Positions 22,219 to 31,919 of a stretch of DNA of 64,000 nt are shown here, piece after piece. The stretch lies in assembly GCA_963580285.1 (NCBI GenBank), contig OY757010.1:145996675-146060674 (forward strand), written 5' to 3'. Position 1 is the stretch's first letter. The number at the start of each line of letters is the position of its first letter. Source of the DNA: Lucinisca nassula (taxonomy: Eukaryota > Mollusca > Bivalvia > Lucinida > Lucinidae). A program made the position numbers and the translations under genes. A model generated the notes under the pieces. The model did not search any database and was not told where the DNA came from. It saw only the letters and a list, made by a program, of their open reading frames with translations.

Positions 22219-22470
22219 GGGGCATAGACACACTATGGAGAAAACTCTTTCAAATATATATAATCTGGTCCCTTTGGAATAAGAATTCCACTCTTAAAAG
22301 AAAGAATTCGCTCCTGAGGAACAAATTCTTACCTTTGACAGTAGTCCTATTTTTCAGAAAGGCCGTGTTCATAGGAATGGCAACAGGAGTCCAAAACGTT
22401 GCCCCCTTGTTACTTGTAAAAATAGGAGAAACTATGCTGGGTGTATCCATTTCAGTTAAAAGGTAATGTT
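22219..22470. repeat. Palindrome-centred repeat C remnant
   Basis: 'agaattcgctcctgagg.acaaattct' at 22305-22330 and 'gtagtccta...cagaaaggccgtg' resemble 35160-35240 and 47170-47270. The frame at 22250-22450 is not convincing as coding. Confidence 0.45.
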
Positions 22471-22689
22471 TTCATATACAAGCCTTGGAAGACAGAATCA
22501 ACACCCACTTTGTATCAGCTTCCAGTGCGCATTATCAGTCCAACTTTCAGGGAACGCACCTAGAGGAGGTGCAATACTTCTAACGGTTACTTTCTGACCT
22601 TACAACATATTAAATAGGATATTCACTAAAAGGAACGAATGAAAATTAAGAGGTCATTTCTTAACTACTAGGGTAGACCAGTGAGCAAT

Positions 22690-22874
22690 GGCTGTCTCTG
22701 GTCGGGCCCACCGGAGTCCAACTTCTGGTTTTCTTTTGCTCCAGCATTTCAGTCAGTTTCTGCTGTCGAGTCCACATCGTTGTTTCATCTCTGTATTCGT
22801 TTGATTTTTATGTTCTCTGAGATGTTGCACCGATGAGTTAGAAATCATGAACTGAAAAAATTGTTTGTCTAAAC
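22690..22874 (+). repeat. PLE 3' tail, left part (PAL-A nested)
   Basis: 'gtctctggtcgggcccaccg' to 'ttgtttgtctaaac'. It is interrupted by PAL-A at 22875-23154. Confidence 0.7.
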
Positions 22875-23154
22875 CATTACAAGAACACGCCCATATAATT
22901 TTGACCCCCTCATACCCAACTTTTATATAGTGAAACTGGGGTTTAAGGGGGTATACATTATTTTTCTTATTTCTGCTCAAAAACATAGATTGCGGGTACT
23001 CGATAGAACCGCCTCGTCGAGGCGGTTCTATCGAGTCCCCGCAATCTATGTTGTTGAGCAGAAATAAGAAAAATATCACAATTTTTCATCTTAAAATGTC
23101 TAATTTTTGGCCAAAAAGTTGGCAATGTATTTGTATAGGCGTGTTTTCGTAATG
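22875..23154. mobile_element. PAL-A MITE, complete
   Basis: It runs from 'cattacaagaacacgccc' to 'aggcgtgttttcgtaatg', with inverted ends of about 17 bp. The core 'tagaaccgcctcgtcgaggc' is fully palindromic (22983-23052). It is inserted in a PLE tail, with AAC on both sides as a possible 3-bp TSD. Confidence 0.8.
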
Positions 23155-23450
23155 AACGACGGAACCAAGGACGAAGATTGTGCCCACGTAATATCGATTT
23201 AAGCCCCCTCAATAAAAAAACTTTTACTGACCGTTCCAAGGCAGTTCTTGTGTTGTTGTTTATTGTTGTTATAGTTCGTCTTTGCAATTATATGTTGCTA
23301 ATAATGTTTTTATTTTGGATAGCCGTTTGAAAAAAAAACAATTACCTCAAACCTCCCATCCAAGTAACCAAAGGGAATTTCCCTTTGGTTACTTAGATGG
23401 GAGGTTTGAGGTAACTGTTTCGATTCCTGATCACTGTAGTCACTTCTATT
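23155..23450 (+). repeat. PLE 3' tail, right part, with inverted duplication
   Basis: It resumes 'cgacggaaccaaggacg' and contains a hairpin at 23336-23420, where 'ccctttggttacttagatgg' is copied in inverse just upstream. Confidence 0.65.
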
Positions 23451-23683
23451 TTTTGCAGTAGACACTTTGCAGATCGGACTGGGCGTACATGGGCGCAAAA
23501 CTCAATCAAAGAAGTCATGAAAAATGTAACTGTTTCAGGAACATCGCCAAGTGTACATTTGAATGTCGCTTTCTTTAGTCCCATTAGTGAGTGGTCGAAA
23601 TCTAACAGCACAGCCTTCCCTGTTCGCATAAACAATGATATACAAACAGGACATTTTTCACAGCACAAATCAATTACCTTCAA
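23393..23683 (-). other. Unrecognised minus-strand open frame
   Basis: A 96-codon frame with 'KAVLLDFDHSLMGLKKATFK' and 'CTLGDVPETVTFF'. A possible acceptor 'tttatgcgaacag' lies just before GGAAGG, but no consensus donor was found and the frame runs into a PLE tail. It could be a decayed exon or chance. Confidence 0.25.
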
Positions 23684-23699
23684 GCATAAACATTCTTAC

Positions 23700-23705
23700 C
23701 TTCAG
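23700..23705 (-). CDS. Candidate 6-nt microexon CTGAAG
   Basis: On the minus strand a pyrimidine-rich acceptor ('ttttgttttccattatag') is followed by CTGAAG and then a consensus donor 'gtaagaatg'. Six bases keep the reading frame between the FN3 exons at 28647-28776 and 21877-21975, adding two residues. The signal quality is high, but so short an exon cannot be proven by eye. Confidence 0.3.
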
Positions 23706-23750
23706 CTATAATGGAAAACAAAATAGGAAAAAGAATCTTCGAAGTTTATC

Positions 23751-23930
23751 GCTTTTTTTTTTTTTTTTTGCAAGACAAACTTTCAATTTTGGCAAATGAT
23801 ATCAAACCAGTATATTTCTGGTTCGTCGATCAATTTAATGCCTCCCTTATGCCAATGTCCATTTCATTGTTGTAAGAAAATATCAAATATAAGTGTTCTT
23901 AAAAAGTAAATATTCTCAGAAACGAAAACC
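23751..23930. other. Poly-T tract and A/T-rich DNA
   Basis: T(19)-like run at 23752-23769 and no recognised gene. Confidence 0.4.
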
Positions 23931-23939
23931 CTTAACCAA

Positions 23940-24000
23940 TAAACTTTGGTGTCTCTGATGCTGTGGATAAATTGTATCGATTCCTGATCATTGCCTTCAC
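23940..24000 (+). repeat. PLE 3' tail fragment
   Basis: 'ggtgtctctgatgctgtgg' to 'cattgccttcacttctttt'. Confidence 0.55.
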
Positions 24001-24534
24001 TTCTTTTATTTTATAACATGCAGATCATCATTTATTTCAACACTGGTATTCAGGTTGCAAAATATGCACTACTGGCCTACAGCCTATACTTAGTACCTTA
24101 TTCATTTCGAACTAACATTGTTTGTCTGTTATATTTCCTTCAACATTATCTCAGTCTGAAATCCTCATATAGCAACTACTGTCTATATGACTCAGACAAA
24201 ATAGGTTTTTGGATGCTGGAATTTGAGGCCAAAAGAGTTAGATAAAATGGATAACTGGCATTGTCTTACTTCTGATCTGTCTGGACAGTCTTCAGAACCT
24301 ACTAAAGTCACACTCTTTTCGATAACTGATCTTTAATTTTCATTGTCTGGTGGAGTTAGAAATGACGGTCATGATGATCCTGTATCTGTTTGTATTTATT
24401 GTCATAGCGTGTTCTTTTCAAAACAATTCAGTCATATCATGAGCAGTTTAACCTATGCATCTTCCGTGTATCTTTCTCAGCAGGCAGTATGATCTGTTTC
24501 AGTAACTGGCTGCTGATTTAAGTAAGTAGAGAAT
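24001..24534. other. Stretch without recognised gene
   Basis: An 84-codon plus-strand frame at 23991-24245 shows no motifs or splice support. Confidence 0.35.
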
Positions 24535-24538
24535 AAAT

Positions 24539-24710
24539 GGGCCCCGTCAAGCGAGTTTGGTACTTATCGCCCATGCGAGCAGCGAAGGTTCAGGCGAGCC
24601 TGCGCATCCGCGGAAAGCCATATCCCTGGCCCCTCTGAATGGCTGGGCACGCGCATTTAAAATTTGTCATGACGGAATGCTCGAAGACACAAATTCGCTT
24701 AGTGGGGCTC
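24539..24710 (+). mobile_element. MITE-E with internal deletion, TSD AAAT
   Basis: Left end 'gggccccgtcaagcgag', right end 'cgcttagtggggctc'. AAAT stands at 24535-24538 and 24711-24714. About 64 bp of the inner hairpin are missing. Confidence 0.8.
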
Positions 24711-24779
24711 AAATGGGTAATGTCCCATAAACGTTCGGAAAAGTCGTGTAAAATGTTGGTGCAGCTCGGGCTCGGTCTA

Positions 24780-24869
24780 GTTGTTTCAAGTTCGTGTTCC
24801 ATTGCCTTGGTGTCTCTGATGGGAGCTGTGGGTTAATTGTATCGATTCCTGATCATTGCCTTCACTTCT
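24780..24869 (+). repeat. PLE 3' tail fragment, target of MITE-E
   Basis: 'ccttggtgtctctgatggga' to 'ttcacttctattt'; the next MITE-E is inserted at its end. Confidence 0.65.
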
Positions 24870-24873
24870 ATTT

Positions 24874-25109
24874 GAGCCCCGCAAAGCGAATTTGTGTCTT
24901 CGAGCATTCCGTCATGACAAATTTTTACTGCGCATGCCCAGCCATTCAGAGGGGCCAGGGATATGGCTTTCTGTCTGAAGGTTTCTCTTGATTCACTGCT
25001 TGTATGAGCGAGCAGCGAAGGTTCTGGCGAGACTGCGCGGATGCGCAGGCTCGCCTGAACCTTCGCTGCTCGAATAGGCGATAAGTACCAAAATCGCTTG
25101 ACGGGGCCC
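24874..25109 (-). mobile_element. MITE-E, 236 bp, TSD ATTT
   Basis: A complete minus-strand copy. ATTT at 24870-24873 and 25110-25113. Confidence 0.85.
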
Positions 25110-25201
25110 ATTTTATAGTATGGCCACGTCATAGCTATTGGTTATCCGGGGCAAAATAATTTTTCAGCAATGTTTACAGTGTCGTTTTAATATTTGACTT
25201 A

Positions 25202-25418
25202 TTAACCCATGTCCTGCTGAATATTTTAATCTGTCACAACCACTTCTGATTATCAACCAATCAGATTACTTGATTCAAATTATTGCAACAAATTCACAAT
25301 CCGAATGACAAACAATGTAGATCCTGCTCAGATGGCTTCGCTTCAGAAGCCATCTGATCTGGATCTACATTGTTTCAAAGAAAAAAGGCATATCCGGGCT
25401 CAGCATGGCAAGGGTTAA
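25202..25418. mobile_element. MITE-D with TTAA flanks
   Basis: TTAA at 25202-25205 and 25415-25418. The central hairpin 'gctcagatggcttcg' / 'gaagccatctgatc' is close to the copies at 769 and 22006. Confidence 0.8.
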
Positions 25419-25429
25419 TGAGTTAACCC

Positions 25430-25665
25430 TGTTGCGGTTTATTTTTGTTATGGTTTGTCTTTGGGTGTTTGTGTCGCATGTGTTATATTATTTTGGATAG
25501 CCTATTGGCCATTTTGTGGAAAAGTAACTGCCCTTGTGGCTTTCCGCTGTTAGTGATTCCATTAGGGTCTGTTGTTTCATGTTTGTGTGTTTTTCCCGTT
25601 GGTGTCTCTGATGGGAGCTGTGGGTTGATTGTATTGATTCCTGATCATTGCCTCCACTTCTATTT
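25430..25665 (+). repeat. PLE 3' tail
   Basis: 'gttgcggtttatttttgtt' to 'gcctccacttctatttt'. The hydrophobic frame 25445-25780 stays open through it. Confidence 0.7.
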
Positions 25666-25751
25666 TACTTCCTTTTGCAATATTGAGAATTATAGAAAGA
25701 AACTGTTCACCCGTAAAAGTCCCAAAACAAAGAACACCCTAACAAATACAG

Positions 25752-26000
25752 ACCTATATAATTTTGCATCCCCTCGTTAACCCCCACTTTTATATAGTAA
25801 AACTGGGGTTTACAGGGGTATACATTCTTTTTCTTATTTCTGCTCCGAGGCATAGATTGTGGGTACTGGAGGAAAGTTCTAACGGGTTTCCACAATTTAT
25901 GTGTTTAGCAGATATATGAAAATATGATTTTTTTTTTATTATTTTCAGTTTTGGTTGTACAATTTTCAATATATATATATTTGAATAGGCGTGTTTCTGC
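25752..26000. mobile_element. PAL-A MITE, decayed
   Basis: 'cctatataattttgcatccc' at the left and 'gaataggcgtgtttctgc' at the right. The palindromic core is broken. It directly abuts the next PAL-A. Confidence 0.65.
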
Positions 26001-26252
26001 ATCACGAAAACTCGCCTATATAAATTTGACCCCCTTGAACCCAACTTTTATATAGTAAAACTGGTGTGTATCCCTATTTCTGCTCTTAAATATAGATTGT
26101 GGGTACCCGTTAGAACCGCCTCGACTAAAGAATGCCTACACTCTATATTTTGAGCAGAAATAAGAAAAATATGTAAATTTTTCCTCTCAAAAATTTCGCT
26201 TTTTTTCGGCGTTAAATTTACAATGTATTTGTAGAGGCATGTTTTCGTAATG
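26000..26252. mobile_element. PAL-A MITE, tandem neighbour
   Basis: It starts 'catcacgaaaactcgcc' at 26000, with no spacer after the previous copy, and ends 'aggcatgttttcgtaatg'. One core arm is partly deleted. Confidence 0.7.
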
Positions 26253-26370
26253 TAATGCAACCATAGAGGAGACGAGAAAGACATTCGTGATATGAAGACA
26301 TCAACGACACAAAGCCATTTAACACATAAAGAAGTGCAAAGGAACGACCGCCTTTGGAGTACTGGGTTGT

Positions 26371-26666
26371 GGTTTTGTTTGTTGGATTGATTTAAGTTTT
26401 AACGTCACTAGATCATTTTGTAGGCGTTGCTTCCAATTTTGTGGGACTTTTACCCGAAATTGAGATTAAATGACATCTCAAGCCCTGCCGCCCAATGAAA
26501 CAAATAGGTTTTATATCCATGGACGGTTCGACACTCGCACCGCTTTGCCTGGGCAGGCTTAGATGCTCTACGCGGTTTACCATTACTCGTGTACGGGTCG
26601 GTTTCAGCTCTGTGTGGAAGCATCATGCAGCCCATCTATTTCTTCAAACCCCGACGGGCGGGGCCG
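26371..26666 (-). mobile_element. SINE-1 copy
   Basis: A full-length body from 'ggttttgtttgttggattg' to 'accccgacgggcggggc'. A 20-bp direct repeat 'aaaggaaYgaccgcctttgg' lies some 12-15 bp outside each end. Confidence 0.75.
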
Positions 26667-26854
26667 TACACAGAATTACAAAGGAATGACCGCCTTTGGA
26701 CGGTAAGTAGAAAAATTACTGGGATGTGGTGGGGTTGGGATTTCATATAGCCGGAAAAAGATTGTTAAAAGAATGCAGCACGACTATATAGGCAATGAAT
26801 TTATTCTGCAAGAAATCTCAGGGCGGAATAGGGTGACGAGAAAAATAGAAGTGA

Positions 26855-26958
26855 AGGCAATGAATGATCAGGAATCGATACAATTAACCCACAGCTCCCA
26901 TCAGAGACACAAACGGGAAAGAAACACAAACCCGAAATAACTAGATCCTAATGGAAAC
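26855..26958 (-). repeat. PLE 3' tail, minus-strand part of inverted pair
   Basis: 'aggaatcgatacaattaacc' to 'cctaatggaaacatcaatag'. Confidence 0.65.
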
Positions 26959-26959
26959 A

Positions 26960-27240
26960 TCAATAGAGGACTGCGGACTGAACAAATTATTTGTCTAAAC
27001 GCGACGGAAGTAAGTGCGAGGATTGCGGCCACGTAAAATCGTTTAAAGCCCCGCAACCCTCCCACCTCCCCCAGTGGAATTCGTTTCACTGACTGTTCAA
27101 AGGCGGTTTTTCTCTCGAGGTTTATTTTTGCAATGGTTTGTCTTTGAGTTTGTGTATCGCTTAAATCATTTTTGTTTTGGATGGCCAATTGGCCATTTTG
27201 TTGAAAAGTGACTGTACTTTTGGCTTTCCGCTGTTTGTTG
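26960..27240 (+). repeat. PLE 3' tail, plus-strand part of inverted pair
   Basis: 'gcggactgaacaaattattt' to 'ttttggctttccgctgttt'. Head-to-head joining with the previous piece is typical of Penelope-like arrays. Confidence 0.65.
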
Positions 27241-27500
27241 GCGAGTTGCAAAACAGAAGTGAATGCAATCACGCTTATGATTTGATCTGCTTAACAACTG
27301 ACCTCCAAACTGTGATGTATTACTCAACAATTTACTGCCAGAGCTGGTGTATTTCTTAAATCACCGGTTACGGAACGGGACCATCAGTGGTTTTTAATAA
27401 GAGCAGTTTTAACAAGGCAGGACCCCAAGGCATGTGCCTGTTTGAATGTATGCAAGGCAGGGAAAATGCAGGGGGCAGTTCATGAGGAAAAATATACCAA
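27241..27500. other. Non-coding stretch, partly duplicated at 28822
   Basis: 'gttggcgagttgcaaaacag' and 'cttatgattt' (27231-27285) recur at 28822-28877 next to MITE-E. No gene was recognised. Confidence 0.45.
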
Positions 27501-27510
27501 TCACATAGGC

Positions 27511-27764
27511 CATTACGAAAACGCGCCTATACAAATACATTGTAAACTTTACCGCCGAGAAAACGAAAAGTTTATGATATACAATTGTGATATTTTTCTT
27601 ATTTCCGCTAAAAATATACATCGAGGCGGTTCTAACGAGTACCGACACTCTGTAATTTTTAGCAGAAATAAGAAAAACAAGGTTTACCCCTATAAACCTA
27701 ATTTTTACTATTTAAAAGCGGGGTTCAATGGGGTCAAAATTATATAGGCATTTTTTTTTTGTGA
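27511..27764. mobile_element. PAL-A MITE, core half deleted
   Basis: Left 'cattacgaaaacgcgccta'. Right 'tcaaaattatataggca' before a T run and 'gtgaag'. Only one arm of the core remains. Confidence 0.7.
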
Positions 27765-27907
27765 AGGACCAGCAAAATCGCAGGCACTAGCGCAGTCTCG
27801 CCGGAGCCTTAACTGCTCGCAGGCATATAAACTAAGCCTTGAGAACCTTCATACCAGTTTTTATGCCTTGTCTTACTTGTTGGCTGCGCATGCGTATTTG
27901 AAGAGCA

Positions 27908-28136
27908 TTAACCCATGTATGACAATGGAATCTTCCACCTAGTAATTTCAGAGTGGTCCATTTCCAATTATAAGGGTGTCAGGTTTGTTTTTGTTTGTGG
28001 CAAATTCTACAAAAATGAATGTTCTTTAAGCAAACAGTGTAGACCCAGATCAGACGCCGCGTTTTGCGGCGTCTGATCTTGATCTGCACTGTTTTCCAAT
28101 GTCCCAGAAAAGGGCGGCAAGGCATATTTGGGTTAA
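27908..28136. mobile_element. MITE-D subfamily, TTAA flanks
   Basis: TTAA at 27908-27911 and 28133-28136. Ends CCCATGTATGAC and GCATATTTGGG. The hairpin 'gatcagacgccgc' / 'gcggcgtctgatc' is seen again at 62229-62869. Confidence 0.75.
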
Positions 28137-28404
28137 TTAAACACTTGTCTCTTGGAGCTGATAATACTTTTAGTGACAGACTCCTCGTAATTATTCCATT
28201 TGTGTTGGGTTCTTTTTTGCACAAGTTTAATTAACATTTCACGGCAGCTGTTGTTAAGTGCCTTGGTAATGCTTTCTCGTACTTCGTCATACTGCAGTTT
28301 ATTTTTTTCTTGCCTTTGGGACCGCTGGGTCCATTTTCGTAATTTGAAAACAGATCACTGCCCGTGTGCAGTGAATTAAATGGGGAAGTAGGTTGTCGCT
28401 GCCA

Positions 28405-28626
28405 TTAAAGAGTGTCAGTAAAACCGAAACAAATGTATTCTGTATGCAATGTGTACTTTGTATTCAAAGATAATTTTCGTAGCCTAAACACGTGTCGATT
28501 CTCTAACATGTCTGAGTAACATTTGTCCTGAGGTGCAGCAGGAATGCATATTGGTAATCCATTAGATTTGATACGGATTGTTTGGTGAGGAGTTTCGGAG
28601 ATAGGTTCTGGCGTATTTGAGGTCAT
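28405..28626 (-). other. Unassigned minus-strand open frame
   Basis: A 73-codon frame with 'HVFRLRKLSLNTKYTLHTEY', loosely like an FN3 C-terminal half. It lies 20 bp past the donor of the 28647-28776 exon, within what should be intron. It lacks an acceptor, so it may be a decayed duplicate exon or chance. Confidence 0.25.
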
Positions 28627-28646
28627 ATTTCGTGACTAAAACGTAC

Positions 28647-28776
28647 CTGAAGGGGTCATTATCCAGTCCGTCTCGTTCGACTGTCCAAACACTCCCGATC
28701 TCGAGACGGGCGTTACCTTGAACTGATACTTTGTGTCACAGGACAGATTCTTGATCCTCACAAACCCTGAAGATAC
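28647..28776 (-). CDS. FN3-gene exon: second half of FN3 domain 1
   Basis: This 130-bp exon sits between acceptor 'attcctttaacgcag' (with a 'tgctaat' branch-like site upstream) and donor 'tcag|gtacgt' (28646-28641). The open frame starts at phase 0 and reads 'VSSGFVRIKNLSCDTKYQFK', then 'VTPVSRSGVFGQSNETDW'. That is the L-x-x-L ... Y-x-F-x-V ... G pattern of FN3 strands E-G. It joins in phase to the 31660-31877 exon. Anosmin-1 is the best family guess from the domain string; any secreted or membrane FN3 protein is possible. Confidence 0.75.
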
Positions 28777-28877
28777 CTGCGTTAAAGGAATACATTAGCA
28801 TGCTTATAGTAATCTTCTGTTCTGCAGTTTGTTGGCGAGTTGCAAAACAGAATTGAATGCAATTACGCTTATGATTT

Positions 28878-29113
28878 GGGCCCCGTCAATTGATTTTGGT
28901 ACTTATCGCCTATGCGAGGAGCGAAGGTTTAGGCGAGCCTGCGCATCCGCGCAGTCTCGCCAGAACCTTCGCTGCTCGCTCATACAAGCAGTGAATCAAG
29001 AGGAACCTTCAGACAGAAAGCCATATCCCTGGCTCCTCTGAATGGCTGGGCATGCGCAGTTAAAATTTGTCATGACGGAATGCTCGAAGACACAAATTCG
29101 CTTGGCGGGGCTC
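28878..29113 (+). mobile_element. MITE-E, 236 bp, TSD ATTT
   Basis: ATTT at 28874-28877 and 29114-29117; complete ends and hairpin. Confidence 0.85.
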
Positions 29114-29321
29114 ATTTGATCAACACAAACGGCTAGTTGTTCAACACTTCAACTGTAGTTAATTGTCATAACGTCAAAACTTTGTTGGGTTCAAATGACA
29201 AATGTGCTTATAGTTTTTTTTCCAAAAATGAGTAGATTCTCGCAAAACATTCTCTCTTTTTTCAGCTAGCATATCAAATCATCGGACATTGTACTTGCTA
29301 GAAAAGTTACAGTTCGCCCAT

Positions 29322-29545
29322 TGTGATTGACTGTTTGTTTTGGGTTTAACGACACGTCAACCCTTATCATTTAGTCATTAGGTCATTTAGTGCCGTCTCC
29401 CAGAGAAGGGGGGAAAGACGATAGTAGAGGAGATGAAAGCATAGGGCAGAAGAGAAAGGGAAAAATGAATGGAGTAGAAGAAACAGTAGAAATAACAACG
29501 CTTCCCCTTATACGTCACCTTTGCCTCACCCACAACCCCAATAGC
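29322..29545 (-). mobile_element. SINE-2 copy
   Basis: 'gtttaacgacacgtcaaccc' and 'gtctcccagagaaggggg' are the minus-strand 3' end; it runs to 'acgtcacctttgcctcaccc'. Confidence 0.65.
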
Positions 29546-29639
29546 TCGCTCACAAACGAACTAACGATGATTTAAACAATTGAGCCAGAATTTTAATTGA
29601 GTACTTTTTTGTTATCTTTTTTTGTGTTTGGTTTTGGTT

Positions 29640-29797
29640 TTTTGTATTTGGTCCTTTTGAGTTATTTCACTCATATCGGGCCGATTGATAATTAGAGGTG
29701 GACAAATACCAGAGTACCTGGAGAAAAAACACCTGACCATGCGTCACAGATTTTGGCGTCTCACATGTGACCCGAACCAGGCTCGAACGAAGGATTT
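29640..29797 (-). mobile_element. SINE-5, head-truncated
   Basis: 'cactcatatcgggccgattg' to 'gtgacccgaaccaggctcga'. The A-box part of the tRNA head is missing compared with 31920-32174. Confidence 0.65.
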
Positions 29798-29927
29798 GGG
29801 TTTAAACTTTACTTCCATTCATAATGAAGGACTTGGGTTTAAATTTTATTCCATCTTTGGTTTAAACATTTTTCCATTTATATTACAGAACATCCACTCA
29901 GGCACTCAGGTATACAAGCATGGTATT

Positions 29928-30440
29928 CATCACAAAAACACGCCTATATAACTTTGACCCCCTTGACTCCCACTTTTATAATTGAGCCCCGCCAAGCGAG
30001 TTTGTGTCTTCGAGCATTCCGTCATGACACATTTTAACTGCGCATACCCAGCCATTCAGAGGGGCCAGAGATATGGCTTTCTGTCCGAAGGTTCCTCTTG
30101 ATTCACTGCTTGTATGAGCGAGCAGCGAAGGTTCTGGCGAGACTTCGCGGATGCGCAGGCTCGTCTGAACCTTCGCTGCTCGCATAGGCGATAAGTACCA
30201 AAATCCTTTGACGGGGCCCATATGGTAAAACTTGGGTTTGCAGGGGTAAACCTTATTTTTCTTATTTCTGCTCTAAAATATAGATTGTGGGTACTCGTTA
30301 GAACCGCCTCGATGAGGCGATTCTAACGAGTAGCCACAATGTATATTTTGAGTAACAATTAGAAAAATATCACATGTTTTCGTCGTAAAATCTTCGTTTT
30401 TCGGTGGTTAAGTTCACAATGTATTGGTATAGGCGTGTAC
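29928..30440. mobile_element. PAL-A MITE split by MITE-E
   Basis: Left end 'catcacaaaaacacgccta'. The core 'gtactcgttagaaccgcctc' with 'gatgaggcgattctaacg' lies at 30288-30335. Right end 'ggtataggcgtg'. MITE-E sits at 29984-30219. Confidence 0.75.
29984..30219 (-). mobile_element. MITE-E nested in PAL-A
   Basis: A complete 236-bp copy. The flanks AATT and ATAT do not match exactly, unlike the other five copies. Confidence 0.8.
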
Positions 30441-30574
30441 AATTAGGATCCAAAAGAAAGACATTTGAGTCAGTGCACGTGAAAACCTACAATAAAACTT
30501 GTGTGATCAGCGAAGAATTACATCAGCCAACATATTCGCTGATCACATAAGCCCTCTACAATATAGGGTTTAAA

Positions 30575-30738
30575 AAAGTGAGTGAGTGTTTGAGTTTACG
30601 TCCCACCAACAGCTAAGGTCATACGGAGACGGAACTTCGGTTTGAAGACCCATCCGAAAGTCTTGAGAAGCCCTGGATCGATCCTGTGATCCCTGGTTTA
30701 AAAGGCGAGTAGCGTAACCACTACACCACGGAGGCTTC
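30575..30738 (-). mobile_element. SINE-4, tRNA-headed, 11-bp TSD
   Basis: Minus strand: 'cctccgtggtgtagtggtta' (A box) and 'aggatcgatcc' (B box). The tail reads 'acgtaaactcaaacactcac'. tagggtttaaa at 30564-30574 and 30739-30749. Confidence 0.8.
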
Positions 30739-30964
30739 TAGGGTTTAAACGAAGATTCTTGCTTTATTGGGTAGATTTTCAGACTGATGTGAATCTTTGC
30801 CGGTCGCAGAGGTCTTGTTGTAGGTTTTGTCGTGCGCTGGCTAATCCGGCTTATCAGAGCCATTGATAGCGTCGGATCTTAACGCTCAGCGTGCTGAGTA
30901 TTATGTTCAACAGACGACATTTTGAAATATTTTTCTTATTTTTTTCTTCAGGAAATGCATGAGG

Positions 30965-31200
30965 TGTTTTTGTTTTTAGTTTAACGGCTCAGTCAACACT
31001 ATTTCAGGTCATTTTTGAGCCGGCCATTTTACTTATCCACACGTTTCTTGGGAAGGCTTATACGTAAGGGGTTAACCAGTACACTGTACATTATTTCGCC
31101 AGAAACTGACAACTGTCTTTCTTTAATCAGAGGATTGAAAAGATACATATGTATAATGATCCATCTCCACGAAAGAATGTTGCCGACTCCGGTGATGTCA
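30965..31200 (-). mobile_element. SINE-3, head-truncated
   Basis: 'agtttaacggctcagtcaac' to 'cgaaagaatgttgccgact' matches 20890-21130; the tRNA head is missing. Confidence 0.7.
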
Positions 31201-31339
31201 AGTCCTGTTTTCTGGGGAAAAAATCAGAAAAAAATCAACAATTTGTTGTCTGGAGAATCTGCCCAGACAGTGGTAAATGTTACTGACGTTTACTGTGTAT
31301 CTCTATTATCATTACTATCTTCACTGATGCAACAGAAAA

Positions 31340-31642
31340 AAACGGCCCGCCCATCGGGGCTTGAAGAAATAGATGGGTTGCATGATGCTTCCACGCAGAC
31401 TGCTGAAACCGATCGCACACGAGTACTGGTAAATCGCTTAGATCTAAGCCTGCCCAGGCAAAGCGGTGCGAGTCGGACCGTCCATACTTATAAATTCTAT
31501 TGGCTTCATTGGGCGACAGGGCTAGAGAGGTCATTTCATCTCAATGGCGGGTAAAAGTCCCATAAAATTGGAAACAACGTCTCCAAAATGACCTATACAG
31601 TGTTAGCGGGGACCTCAAACCTCAAATCAAACAAACAAACAA
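31340..31642 (+). mobile_element. SINE-1, 9-bp TSD
   Basis: aacagaaaa at 31331-31339 and 31643-31651. Its end is only about 16 bp from the donor of the 31660-31877 exon. Confidence 0.75.
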
Positions 31643-31659
31643 AACAGAAAACAACTCAC

Positions 31660-31877
31660 TATTTGTAACACATGCCAGGCCAAAGGCATATCATTCTCGG
31701 GATCAATCTCACGTACACTAATGATGTATATCGCTGTTTTACCCATCACTTCCGGTTTCGTCTCCCATTTTAGACTCAGTGTAACAACCTTCTTCCGACA
31801 GACATTATCTCCTTTACGGCTATAGGGGATGTTCATACAAAGAACTTTTGGTTTATTGATGACTTCTGGTAGCAATG
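31660..31877 (-). CDS. FN3-gene exon: first half of FN3 domain 1
   Basis: This 218-bp exon has acceptor 'ccattatctcttatag' ending at 31878 and donor 'aaata|gtgagt' (31659-31654). The open frame reads 'KPKVLCMNIPYSRK', 'VVTLSLKWETKPEVMGKTAI' and 'YIISVREIDPENDMPLAWHV', the B-C-C' strands of an FN3 domain with its core Trp. It enters with two bases and ends on a codon boundary, in phase with the next exon at 28776. Human anosmin-1 has a similar W...IYVV...W string, recalled from memory. SINE-5 ends 42 bp upstream and SINE-1 starts 17 bp downstream in transcript direction. Confidence 0.75.
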
Positions 31878-31919
31878 CTATAAGAGATAATGGTAAATGT
31901 ATACCTCTGCAATATCATT

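Noticed and set aside
31015..31554. 179-codon plus-strand gene
   Set aside because: The frame crosses a truncated SINE-3 and a SINE-1 and has no domain; it is mosaic repeat read-through.
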